The notes below the pieces were generated by a model, which saw nothing but the letters and a program-made list of their open reading frames with translations, was not told the DNA's origin and ran no database searches. Of a stretch of DNA of 64,000 nt, positions 43,232-54,813 are shown piece after piece. Source of the DNA: Phycisphaerales bacterium (GTDB taxonomy: Bacteria > Planctomycetota > Phycisphaerae > Phycisphaerales > UBA1924); contig DASPKU010000011.1 in assembly GCA_035627955.1 (NCBI GenBank), positions 124,001 through 188,000 of the forward strand, in the 5' to 3' direction. Every line of letters starts with the position of its first letter. Position 1 is the stretch's first letter. Both the position numbers and the translations under genes were made by a program.

Positions 43232-44358
43232 TGCAGCGTCCGCTCAAGGTGCTGATGACGGCGGACGCGGTCGGCGGCGTGTGGTCGTACTGTCTCACGC
43301 TGGCGCGGGCGATGCAGGCGTACGGCGTGCAGTACACGCTTGCGTGCATGGGGCCGCGCCCGTCGCGCGATCAGGTGGCCGACGCTGCGGCGCTGGCGAA
43401 TGTGCGGCTGGAAGTCTCGGACTACAGGCTGGAGTGGATGACCGAACCGTGGGCGGACGTGGAGGCCGCGGGCGAGTGGCTGCGTTCGCTGGAGGCGCGG
43501 GACGGGCCCGACCTGGTGCACCTCAACGGCTACGCGCACGGGGCGTGCGGGTTCGCGGGGCCGGCGGTGGTGGTCGGGCACTCCTGCTGCCTCTCCTGGT
43601 GGCGGGCGGTGAAGGGTGGCGAAGCGCCGCCGGAATGGGATGAGTACCGGGCACAGGTGTCGCGCGGGATCGCGTGCGCGGACGCGTTCATCGCGCCCTC
43701 GGCCGCGATTCTCGCCGAGTACCAGCGGCTGTACCGACGGTTGCCCCGGGCGCAGGTGATCCACAACGCGGCTGATGTGCCATCCGTTCACGGCCTGCGG
43801 AAAGAGCAGGCCGTGCTCGCCGCTGGGCGGGCGTGGGACGAGGCCAAGAACATCGGGGTGGTAGCGGAGGCGGCGGCGCACATCCCATGGCCCACGCGAA
43901 TCGCGGGCGATACGCGCGGGCCGGTGGGCTCGGCGGTGCTGCCGGCGACTGTGCAGCAGCTCGGGCGGCTGTCACAGCGGGAGATGCAGGAGGCGCTCGC
44001 ACGCGCCGCCATCTACGTGCACCCGGCGCGGTACGAGCCGTTCGGGCTGCTGCCGCTGGAGGCCGCGCACCAAGGGTGCGCCCTGGTGCTGGCGGACATC
44101 CCGACGCTGCGGGAGCTGTGGAGCGAGGCCGCGGTGTTCTTTGACCCGACGGACAGCGGCGCCCTCGTGCGCTCGGTGCGTGGACTCATCAACAGCCCGG
44201 AGAGGCTGGCGGCGTGCGCGCGGGCCGCGGCACGCCAGGCGCAGTGTTATTCGGTGGCCCGCTTCGGCGCGGCGTACGCCCACCTGTACTCACAGCTGGT
44301 TGAGACCACGAACGGAAGTGACACATGCGGATCGCACTCTTCTACCACTCGCTGCTGA
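43228..44358 (+). CDS. Glycosyltransferase family 4
   Basis: ATG 43228 overlaps the previous stop (ATGA); 376 aa. N-terminal acceptor domain starts PLKVLMTADAVGGVWSYCLT; the donor domain shows AAGRAWDEAKNIG, YVHPARYEPFGLLPLEAAHQ (the E-x7-E motif) and GCALVLADIPTLRELW. A retaining GT4 enzyme is expected, using an NDP-sugar made in this locus. Its 3' end overlaps the next gene by 34 bp. Confidence 0.9.
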   Translation: MMQRPLKVLMTADAVGGVWSYCLTLARAMQAYGVQYTLACMGPRPSRDQVADAAALANVRLEVSDYRLEWMTEPWADVEAAGEWLRSLEARDGPDLVHLNGYAHGACGFAGPAVVVGHSCCLSWWRAVKGGEAPPEWDEYRAQVSRGIACADAFIAPSAAILAEYQRLYRRLPRAQVIHNAADVPSVHGLRKEQAVLAAGRAWDEAKNIGVVAEAAAHIPWPTRIAGDTRGPVGSAVLPATVQQLGRLSQREMQEALARAAIYVHPARYEPFGLLPLEAAHQGCALVLADIPTLRELWSEAAVFFDPTDSGALVRSVRGLINSPERLAACARAAARQAQCYSVARFGAAYAHLYSQLVETTNGSDTCGSHSSTTRC

Positions 44359-45464
44359 GCGACTGGAACCACGGCAACGCCCACTTCCTCCGCGGCTACG
44401 CGGGCGAGCTGCTCGCACGCGGGCACCAGGTGAAGGTGTACGAGAAAGAGAGCAACTGGTCCCTCGACAACCTGCTGCGGGACCACGGGCCTGCGGGGCT
44501 CGAGCCCTTCCACGACGCGTACCCCACGCTGCGGAGCACCATCTACAGCCCCGCGGCCCTGGACCTCGACCGCGCCCTCGACGGCGTCGACCTGATCATC
44601 GCCCACGAGTGGAACGACCACGACCTGATCGCACGCCTGGGGAAGTACCGGGCCCTGCACCCGCGGGCACGCCTGCTGTTCCACGACACCCACCACCGTG
44701 CCGTCAGCCAGCCGGATGAGATGGCGCGGTACGACCTGTCGCACTTCGACGGCGCGCTGGTCTTCGGCGAGGTGCTGCGGAAGATGTACCTCGAGCGTCA
44801 GTGGGTGCGGCATGCCTGGACGTGGCACGAGGCCGCGGACACGCGGGTGTTCCGCCCGCTCGTGCACCCCCCGCCCAGCGCCGACGTGCTGTGGATCGGC
44901 AACTGGGGTGATGAGGAACGCACGCAGGAGCTCGAGGAGTTCCTGATCAAGCCGGTCAAGCAGTTGGGCCTCAAGGCCACTGTGCACGGCGTGCGCTACC
45001 CCGACACGGCCCTGGCTGCCCTGAAGGATGCGGGCATCCGCTACGGCGGGTGGCTGAGCAACGCCGCCGCCCCGGCGGTGTACGCCCGCCACCGGATCGC
45101 CATCCACGTTCCGCGCCGGTACTACACGACCCTCCTGCCGGGCATCCCGACGATCCGCGTGTTCGAGGCACTCGCGTGCGGGGCCCCGCTGGTGAGCGCC
45201 CCCTGGCCCGATTGCGAGCGGCTGTTCACCAAGGGCGACTACGCCTCCGTCACAAGCGGTGACGAGATGGCCCGCACGCTCCGCCGCCTCCTCGACAGCT
45301 CCGAGGAACGCCACGACATAGCCGCCCGCGGCCTCAAGACCGTGCTCGCACGCCACACCTGCTCGCACCGCGTGGACGAGCTGATGGAAGTGTGCCGACA
45401 ACTGGGGCTGGACACGACGCCGACGTTCGCCCCCGCCCGCAGAGAGCTAGGAGCCGCCGCGTGA
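44325..45464 (+). CDS. CgeB-like glycosyltransferase
   Basis: Encodes 379 aa. RIALFYHSLLSDWNHGNAHF at the N-terminus, HDTHHRAVS and LVFGEVLRKMYLERQWVRHA in the middle, and IPTIRVFEALACGAPLVSAP in the donor site. More distant from the other three CgeB-like enzymes in the locus than they are from each other. Overlaps the GT4 gene at its start and the next gene by four bases at its end, so translation is probably coupled. Confidence 0.85.
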   Translation: MRIALFYHSLLSDWNHGNAHFLRGYAGELLARGHQVKVYEKESNWSLDNLLRDHGPAGLEPFHDAYPTLRSTIYSPAALDLDRALDGVDLIIAHEWNDHDLIARLGKYRALHPRARLLFHDTHHRAVSQPDEMARYDLSHFDGALVFGEVLRKMYLERQWVRHAWTWHEAADTRVFRPLVHPPPSADVLWIGNWGDEERTQELEEFLIKPVKQLGLKATVHGVRYPDTALAALKDAGIRYGGWLSNAAAPAVYARHRIAIHVPRRYYTTLLPGIPTIRVFEALACGAPLVSAPWPDCERLFTKGDYASVTSGDEMARTLRRLLDSSEERHDIAARGLKTVLARHTCSHRVDELMEVCRQLGLDTTPTFAPARRELGAAA

Positions 45465-46606
45465 GCCGTGCACCCCTTAACATTGCGTTCTTCGGCAGCA
45501 GCCTGGTATCCGCCTACTGGAACGGCGCCGCCACGTACTACCGCGGGCTGATCCGTGCCCTCGCCGAGCGCGGCCACAAGGTCACGTTCTACGAGCCCGA
45601 TGCCTTCGAACGCCAGAAGCACCGCGACCTGCCCAACCCATCGTGGGCCGAGGTGGTCGTGTACGACCCGGCCACCGAGGCGCAGGTGCGGGCCACGGTC
45701 GAGCAGGCCCGGGGTAGCGACGTCGTGATCAAGGCCAGCGGCGTGGGCGTGCACGACGCGCTGCTTGAGGAGGCGGTGCTCGGGCTCCAATCCGTGCGCA
45801 CCGCGGTAGCGTTCTGGGATGTGGATGCTCCCGCTACGCTGTCGCGCGTGGAGGGCGACCGCACCGACCCGTTCCGGCCGCTGATCCCGAAGTACGACCT
45901 GGTGTTCACGTACGGCGGGGCGCAGCCGGTCATCGACCGCTACAAGGCACTCGGCGCCCGCGACTGCGTGCCCGTGTACAACGCCCTGGACCCCACCACG
46001 CACTTCCCCGTGCCGCGCGATGACCGGTTCGCCGCCGACCTCACGTTCCTTGGCAACCGCCTGCCCGACCGCGAGGCCCGCGTCGAGGAGTTCTTCCTCA
46101 GGCCCTCGGCGCTGTGCCCGCGCAAGTCCTTCCTGCTCGCGGGCAACGGTTGGCAGGACAAGAACGTGCCGGCCAACGTGCGGCGGCTGGGGCACGTGTA
46201 CACCACCGACCACAACGCCCTCAACTGCACGCCGCTGGCGGTGCTCAACGTCACCCGCGAGAGCATGGCCAGCAACGGCTGGTCGCCCGCCACGCGCGTC
46301 TTCGAGTGCGCTGGCGCCGGCGCCTGCCTGATCACCGACTACTGGGAGGGGATCGGTGACTTCCTCACGCCGGGCTCCGAGTGCCTGGTTGCCCGCAGCG
46401 GCGATGAGGTCGCCGAGCTGCTCGCAACGCTCACGCCGGAGAAGGCACGGGCGATCGGCGAGGCCGCCCGCATCCGGATCCTCTCCGAGCACACGTACAC
46501 GCACCGGGCGCTCCAGGTCGAGGAGGTGCTGACCTCCCGCCGGGCGGCGCCTCATCCCCACCCGACACCCCCACCACCGCCGCCGCGTAACCACGACCAC
46601 CCATGA
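45461..46606 (+). CDS. CgeB-like glycosyltransferase
   Basis: GTG 45461 overlaps the previous stop (GTGA); 381 aa. Begins (M)SRAPLNIAFFGSSLVSAYWN and contains LTFLGNRLPDREARVEEFFL, LNVTRESMASNGWSPATRVF and FECAGAGACLITDYWEGIGD. A sister of the enzymes at 29086 and 46603. The C-terminus is a Pro/His-rich tail. Donor and acceptor unknown. Confidence 0.87.
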   Translation: MSRAPLNIAFFGSSLVSAYWNGAATYYRGLIRALAERGHKVTFYEPDAFERQKHRDLPNPSWAEVVVYDPATEAQVRATVEQARGSDVVIKASGVGVHDALLEEAVLGLQSVRTAVAFWDVDAPATLSRVEGDRTDPFRPLIPKYDLVFTYGGAQPVIDRYKALGARDCVPVYNALDPTTHFPVPRDDRFAADLTFLGNRLPDREARVEEFFLRPSALCPRKSFLLAGNGWQDKNVPANVRRLGHVYTTDHNALNCTPLAVLNVTRESMASNGWSPATRVFECAGAGACLITDYWEGIGDFLTPGSECLVARSGDEVAELLATLTPEKARAIGEAARIRILSEHTYTHRALQVEEVLTSRRAAPHPHPTPPPPPPRNHDHP

Positions 46607-47709
46607 GCGCGCCACTCTCCATCGTCTTCCTCGGCCTCTCCGTCACCTCGTCCTGGGGCAACGGGCACGCGACCAACTACCGCGGCCTCATGCGCACGCT
46701 CACGAAGCGCGGCCACCAGGTGACCTTCCTCGAGCGCGACCGCCCGTGGTACGCCGACAACCGCGACCTGCCGAAGCCGCCGTGGGGCCGCACGCACCTG
46801 TACCGCTCGTTGCAGGACCTCAAGCAGCGGTTCACCCGCGTCGTCCGCAACGCCGACGTGGTCGTGCTGGGGTCGTACGTGCCAAAGGGCATACAGGTCG
46901 CCGAGTGGCTGCGCTCAGCCGCGAAAGGCGTGCGTGTGTTCTACGACATCGACACCCCAGTGACGCTCGCAGCCCTCGCCGACGGCACGTGCGAATACCT
47001 GTCACCGCACCAGGTGCCCTACTTCGACGTGTACCTCTCCTTCACCGGCGGGCCGACGCTGCGGAAGATCGAGCGCGCCTACGGCTCGCCCGCGGCACGC
47101 GCGTTCTACTGCCTCGTCGACCCCGCCGTGCACAGGCCCCACACCGAGGACCGCGAGCCCAAGTGGGACCTCGGGTACCTCGGCACCTACTCAGCCGACC
47201 GCCAGCCCGGCGTGCGCAACCTGCTCATCAGGCCCGCGCTCGCCGACCCCGCCCTGCGCATGATCGTCGCAGGACCGCAGTACCCCGACGACATCGAATG
47301 GCCAGAGAACGTCCGCCGCATCGAGCACCTGCCGCCCTCGCGCCACCGCACGTTCTACACCTCGCAGCGCTTCACGCTCAACGTGACGCGCGCCCATATG
47401 CGCAAGGCCGGCTACTCGCCCAGCGTCCGCCTCTTCGAGGCCGCGGCGTGCGGCACGCCCATCATCTCCGACATCTGGGCCGGCATCGAGGAGGTGCTGG
47501 AGCCCGGCAGCGAGATCCTGCTGGCGGACTCGTCGCAGGAGGTGCTTCGCCTGCTCACCACGATGCCCGAGGGCCAGCGCCGCGCCATCGGCGAGCGGGC
47601 CCGCCAGCGGATTCTCCGCGAGCACACGGCCGAACACCGGGCCATGGAGTTCGAGCAGCACGTGTCTGAGGCCCGCGCCCGGAACAACCGCGCCGTGATA
47701 GCCGCCTGA
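46603..47709 (+). CDS. CgeB-like glycosyltransferase
   Basis: ATG 46603 overlaps the previous stop (ATGA); no separate ribosome site, so coupling is likely. Encodes 368 aa: SIVFLGLSVTSSWGNGHATN, DLGYLGTYSADRQPGVRNLL, FTLNVTRAHMRKAGYSPSVR and LFEAAACGTPIISDIWAGIE. Closest in the window to the enzyme at 29086, suggesting duplication within the locus. Confidence 0.87.
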   Translation: MSAPLSIVFLGLSVTSSWGNGHATNYRGLMRTLTKRGHQVTFLERDRPWYADNRDLPKPPWGRTHLYRSLQDLKQRFTRVVRNADVVVLGSYVPKGIQVAEWLRSAAKGVRVFYDIDTPVTLAALADGTCEYLSPHQVPYFDVYLSFTGGPTLRKIERAYGSPAARAFYCLVDPAVHRPHTEDREPKWDLGYLGTYSADRQPGVRNLLIRPALADPALRMIVAGPQYPDDIEWPENVRRIEHLPPSRHRTFYTSQRFTLNVTRAHMRKAGYSPSVRLFEAAACGTPIISDIWAGIEEVLEPGSEILLADSSQEVLRLLTTMPEGQRRAIGERARQRILREHTAEHRAMEFEQHVSEARARNNRAVIAA

Positions 47710-47712
47710 TCG

Positions 47713-48531
47713 ATGGCCCCCCGCCCGATGACCAGGCACCCGTTCACCCCACCAGCGAGACCGCACTTGACCACCCACGCCCGCCCCAACTTCAACCTCC
47801 AGGCCCCGCCCATCACGCCGCGCAGCGACACCGAGGCGCGGATCGCGTCGCTGGCGCCGTGGTTCCACAACATCAAGCTGCCCACCGGTGAGCAGACAGC
47901 GCCCAACCACCCGTTGGGCGACTTCCCGCGCTTCAAGTGGGAGGAGATCAAGGACCACATCCCCACTGACCTCAGCGGGCGCACCGCACTCGACATCGGC
48001 TGCAACGCCGGCTTCTACTCGCTGGAGCTGGCCCGGCGCGGCGCCGAGGTGCACGCGATCGAGCCCGACGAGCATTACCTGGAGCAGGCCCGCTGGGTGG
48101 CCGCGCAGCACGGCCTCGCGTCGCGCATCCACTACCACGCGCTCGGCATCTGGGACCTCGCCGACGAGCACGAGGGCATGCCCGCGGCCTTCGACCTGGT
48201 GCTGTTCATGGGCGTCTTCTACCACCTGCGGCACCCGCTTCTCGGCCTCGACATCGCCGCGGCACGCACGGCGGGCACGATGGTGTTCCAGACGCTCACC
48301 ACAGCCGACGACGAGGTGGCTGACGCGCCCGAGGACCTGCCGCTGGAGGAGCGCGAGCGGCTGTCACAGCCGGGCTGGCCGCGGATGAGCTTCATCGAGC
48401 ACTCGTTCGCCACCGATCAGACCAACTGGTGGGTGCCCAACGCGGCCTGCTGCGAGGCGATGCTGCGCTCCGCCGGGCTGCGTGTGATGTCGCGCCCGGG
48501 GCATGAGATCTACATCTGCGACAAGGAGTGA
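47713..48531 (+). CDS. SAM-dependent methyltransferase of a glycan/secondary-metabolite locus
   Basis: Encodes 272 aa. Motif I TALDIGCNAGFYSLELARRG binds S-adenosylmethionine; VHAIEPDEHYLEQARW and FDLVLFMGVFYHLRHPLLGL follow. It resembles a methyltransferase group (I recall it as the Rta_06860 type) found beside similar glycosyltransferases, but that assignment is from memory. It probably methylates a sugar or inositol hydroxyl, or a carrier. The start could also be ATG 47728. Last gene of the overlapping run. Confidence 0.8.
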   Translation: MAPRPMTRHPFTPPARPHLTTHARPNFNLQAPPITPRSDTEARIASLAPWFHNIKLPTGEQTAPNHPLGDFPRFKWEEIKDHIPTDLSGRTALDIGCNAGFYSLELARRGAEVHAIEPDEHYLEQARWVAAQHGLASRIHYHALGIWDLADEHEGMPAAFDLVLFMGVFYHLRHPLLGLDIAAARTAGTMVFQTLTTADDEVADAPEDLPLEERERLSQPGWPRMSFIEHSFATDQTNWWVPNAACCEAMLRSAGLRVMSRPGHEIYICDKE

Positions 48532-48548
48532 TCGGCGACATTGCGCAC

Positions 48549-48632
48549 CGGGTGGCACGATCCGTCTTCGGGTCGTGCCTCATCGTGAGCTGCTCCAAAA
48601 GACAGCACGACCCAGAAGGGTCGTGCCACCCG
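48549..48632. repeat. Long two-level hairpin between convergent genes
   Basis: Outer arms CGGGTGGCACGA (48549-48560) and TCGTGCCACCCG (48621-48632) are perfect 12-mers. Inside, CTTC and GGGTCGTGC (48566-48569, 48570-48578) pair with GCACGACCC (48605-48613) and GAAG (48615-48618). It fills most of the 116-bp space between stops and could act as a bidirectional terminator or a mobile hairpin element. Confidence 0.8.
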
Positions 48633-48647
48633 AGGAATCTGTTGGGA

Positions 48648-49874
48648 TCAGCACTCGCAGTCGTCGCCGCGTCCGCCCACGCTCACGCTGGTGACTGAGC
48701 GACCGGGGGCGCCCTGCGAGCGGCCGCCGCTGGAGCTGCTGCCGCGCCGGCCCGAGCTGCGCCCGCTGGGTCGGCTGCTGCCGCCCTGGCGGGAACGGGA
48801 CACGCTGCTGCCCCTGCTCCGGTTGCTGGATGACCCGCGGTCGCTGGAACGGGAACCGGCGCTGCGGGATCGCGACGATCCCGAGCGCGAGGATGTGCCG
48901 GACTGCCGCCCGCCGCTGCTGCGGCCGGACCGCTCGGACGTGCCGCGTCGGCTGCTGCTCATCCCGCGGCCGCGCGAGCTGCCAGCGGGACCTCCCTTGC
49001 TGGAGCCGCTGCGTGAGCCGGAGTTGCTGGAGGAACGTGAGCCACTGCCGGACCCGCTGGAGCGGCTGCCCGAGTTCGACCGGCTGCTCGAGCCTGAGCG
49101 GCTGCCGGACCCTGATCTGCTACCCGAGCGAGAGCCTGAGCGGCTGCTCGACGTGGTACGCCCGCTCGACCGCGTCCTGCTGCTGGAGCCCTGGCGCGAG
49201 CCGCCACTGGTGCTGCTGCTTCCTGAATCGCCACCGCGACTGCTGGTCCCGCGCCGAGAGCTGGACCTTCCTTCCGAGCGCGACCCACCTCGTGACCCGC
49301 TCTGCGTTCCAGCTGACCGGCTCGAACCACCGCCACTGGAGCGGCTGCTCGCACTACCCCGAGAGCTGGCGCGCGATCCGCTGCCGCGACGGCTACTTCC
49401 GCCACCGCCACTGCTCCCGCGCGCACTGCTCCCGCGCGAAGATCGTCCGCCGCCCGAGTTTCTCTCATCATCCGCACAGATGAACTTGTTGAAGCGGCTC
49501 ACACCGCCGCTCGCGGTGAAGTCCTGCTTGAGAAACGAGAGCTTGTTCTCGTCGAACTTCTCGAAGAACTCGTCCCAGCTGATGTGGTTCATGCGGCGGT
49601 CCTCGCCGCGCCCCGGGAAGTCAATGCGCAGCACGCCAGCCTCGTTCCGCGAGCCGGTGCCCTCGACCGACGACGGGCAGCCGCCGCGTTCCTCCGCCCA
49701 CTCGCGGATCTCATCGTGGTCGCGCGTGACGCTCGCGCTGCCGGCCTGCGACGAGCCCCGCCGACCCCCTCCACCGCTACGGCCGCGGCTCCCGCCGACG
49801 CGATTCCCACCATTCCGCCCGCGGCCGCCCCCTTCACTGTTCCGACCGCCGCGACTGTTGCTCTGATTAGGCAT
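48648..49874 (-). CDS. Ser/Arg/Gly-rich protein with one small folded domain
   Basis: ATG 49874-49872 with AGGAGG seven bases upstream; 408 aa. After a Gly/Arg/Asn-rich head, residues about 50-135 form a folded domain found in other bacteria (DHDEIREWAEERGGCPSSVE, GVLRIDFPGRGEDRRMNHIS, WDEFFEKFDENKLSFLKQDF). The remaining 270 residues are almost only Ser, Arg and Gly (SRSGSRSGSRSGSGSRSGSS) and end GDDCEC. Such an RS-like tail should be disordered and strongly cationic, fit for binding nucleic acid. No signal peptide. Confidence 0.8.
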   Translation of the reverse strand: MPNQSNSRGGRNSEGGGRGRNGGNRVGGSRGRSGGGGRRGSSQAGSASVTRDHDEIREWAEERGGCPSSVEGTGSRNEAGVLRIDFPGRGEDRRMNHISWDEFFEKFDENKLSFLKQDFTASGGVSRFNKFICADDERNSGGGRSSRGSSARGSSGGGGSSRRGSGSRASSRGSASSRSSGGGSSRSAGTQSGSRGGSRSEGRSSSRRGTSSRGGDSGSSSTSGGSRQGSSSRTRSSGRTTSSSRSGSRSGSRSGSGSRSGSSSRSNSGSRSSGSGSGSRSSSNSGSRSGSSKGGPAGSSRGRGMSSSRRGTSERSGRSSGGRQSGTSSRSGSSRSRSAGSRSSDRGSSSNRSRGSSVSRSRQGGSSRPSGRSSGRRGSSSSGGRSQGAPGRSVTSVSVGGRGDDCEC

Positions 49875-50007
49875 GGCACAACCTCCTGTCAGGTTGCACC
49901 GTGATCGGTCCGCGTGAACGTGGGCCACACCGCGTACTGAAACAATGTGAAGCCGGGTGGGCGGACGCGCGCGCTATTCAGCTGGTTGTACACATCGGGC
50001 GCCGGGC

Positions 50008-53268
<3,261 letters not shown>

Positions 53269-53365
53269 TGGAACCTCCGTGCCCGCGATGGTACCGGGCT
53301 TGTTTGCTTCGCGTTCGTAGTTGGGCCGGATGTGAAGGCAGGCCCTGTCCAGACGGATTCCCGGG

Positions 53366-53581
53366 CTACTTCTTCAACTCGCCACCCGGCAAGGGCGGAA
53401 AGAGAGGGTCGTTCGCGGGCTGCTTCGGTGGGCCGGCACGCTCGGCCTGGGCCTGGTTCCGCGCGGCCTCATTCCGCTTGCTCAGCTGGAAGAAGCCCAG
53501 CATCATCAGCCCGATCGCCAGGCCGATCAGGTAGAAACGCAGGCGGCTGAAGAAGCCCGGGTATCGGCCTTGAGTGCTCAC
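53366..53581 (-). CDS. Small single-span membrane protein
   Basis: GTG 53581-53579 overlaps the stop of the upstream glycosyltransferase gene. Encodes 71 aa: a basic start (STQGRYPGFFSRLR), one hydrophobic span (FYLIGLAIGLMMLGFFQL), then a charged and Pro-rich tail. Function unknown. The translational overlap suggests it works with, or anchors, the glycosyltransferase. Confidence 0.65.
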   Translation of the reverse strand: MSTQGRYPGFFSRLRFYLIGLAIGLMMLGFFQLSKRNEAARNQAQAERAGPPKQPANDPLFPPLPGGELKK

Positions 53582-54798
53582 GCCGGACTGTAGCCCGCGG
53601 GGGCGGGCTTCCCTGCGGCGGGCAGCGTCAGTGCAATCAGGCGGTCGACGAAACGGCCGTAGACCACCTCGCGCCGGAAGTGGGTCTCGGCACGCCGCCG
53701 CGCGGCCTCACCCATGCGGCGGCAGAGAGCGGGGTCCTCAATCAGCGAGCCGATTGCCTGCATGTAACCAGCCTCGTCGCGAGGGGTGACGAGCAGGCCG
53801 GTCTCGCCATGGACCACCATGTCGGGGATACCGGCGAGGCGGGCGCTGACAACCGGCAACCCCGCCGCCATGGCCTCGGCGATCGCCGCGGGGGACATGT
53901 CCTGCACAGTGGGGAGAACGAACAGGTCCATGGCCGGCATGAGCTCGCGCATGAGCCGCTCGCGCGGAACGGTGCCGTGCACGATCACGTTGCGGGCGCC
54001 CTTGGCGATGGTCAGCTCGGCCTCGTTGCCGATGACATGCAGCTCGGCGCGGGTCGCCCAGTGCTGCTGGTGCCAACGCAGGAGCTCGGGCAGGCCCTTG
54101 CGCCACCAGTGACGGCCAACGAAGACAAGCTTGACAGGTTTGCTGGGATCGACCGGCGGGCGCGGCGGCAGGTCGACGATGCCGACGGTCGGCAGCATTG
54201 GGCAGATGCGTTCGGGCGGGACCCCGAAGTCGTTGCGGACCGAGTCGGCCGCCCAGGTGCTCATGCAGCCGACGAGCTCGGCGGTCTGGAAGATCGCGCG
54301 GTCCTCTTCGAGCAGCCGCCGCTGCACAGGCCCATCGTCATTCATGTCACGAATCGTGTTCGCGACTGTGGCGTCAAGAATGACTGCTAGCTTGGTCGCT
54401 GTACCGGCGCGCTTCACATCGACAGCCCCGAGCGCGTACAGCTGGGGGCAGACGACCACCGCGTCGAAGAGGTCCACTGGTAGCGGGCCGCGGGGGCTTA
54501 GCCAGGACCGCATCCGCCGCCGCCACATGCTCACCATGCGCTCGGCTATGCGGGCCTTGCTGCGGGGGTTGGGGAAGCGGCTCCAGAGGCGCTCCAGCAG
54601 CGAGTTGTGCATCGTGACGTAGACGAGCTCGACGTCGTCGCGCCCGGCGCAGTACTTCTCCAGCTCCTGGAGGTAGGTCATGAGGCCGAACTGGCTGACG
54701 CCGATGCTGAGGATGCGCGTGCGGCCGCTGGGGCTCCGCAGGGCGGCGAGCACGTCGGGGGTGATGCTGGTGAGGTTGGCACTGAGGGCGCGGATCAA
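53578..54798 (-). CDS. Glycosyltransferase family 4
   Basis: Begins at TTG 54798 without a strong ribosome site; the start is supported by N-terminal similarity to its neighbour (TSITPDVLAALR against DDITPSRLPPLD). Encodes 406 aa. Donor-domain motifs: LVFVGRHWWRKGLPELLRWH, DLFVLPTVQDMSPAAIAEAM and GLPVVSARLAGIPDMVVHGE. A tandem duplicate of the gene at 54814, 15 bp away. Confidence 0.87.
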   Translation of the reverse strand: MIRALSANLTSITPDVLAALRSPSGRTRILSIGVSQFGLMTYLQELEKYCAGRDDVELVYVTMHNSLLERLWSRFPNPRSKARIAERMVSMWRRRMRSWLSPRGPLPVDLFDAVVVCPQLYALGAVDVKRAGTATKLAVILDATVANTIRDMNDDGPVQRRLLEEDRAIFQTAELVGCMSTWAADSVRNDFGVPPERICPMLPTVGIVDLPPRPPVDPSKPVKLVFVGRHWWRKGLPELLRWHQQHWATRAELHVIGNEAELTIAKGARNVIVHGTVPRERLMRELMPAMDLFVLPTVQDMSPAAIAEAMAAGLPVVSARLAGIPDMVVHGETGLLVTPRDEAGYMQAIGSLIEDPALCRRMGEAARRRAETHFRREVVYGRFVDRLIALTLPAAGKPAPAGYSPA

Positions 54799-54813
54799 GG
54801 GCGGGTTCCCGAC

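Noticed and set aside
27760-48531. An O-antigen or capsule locus
   Set aside because: No flippase, polymerase, chain-length regulator or polyprenyl sugar-phosphate transferase was seen.
53269-53340. LexA/SOS box upstream of uvrA or uvrB
   Set aside because: I looked for GAAC-N4-GTTC and CTG-N10-CAG type sites before both genes and found none that is convincing.
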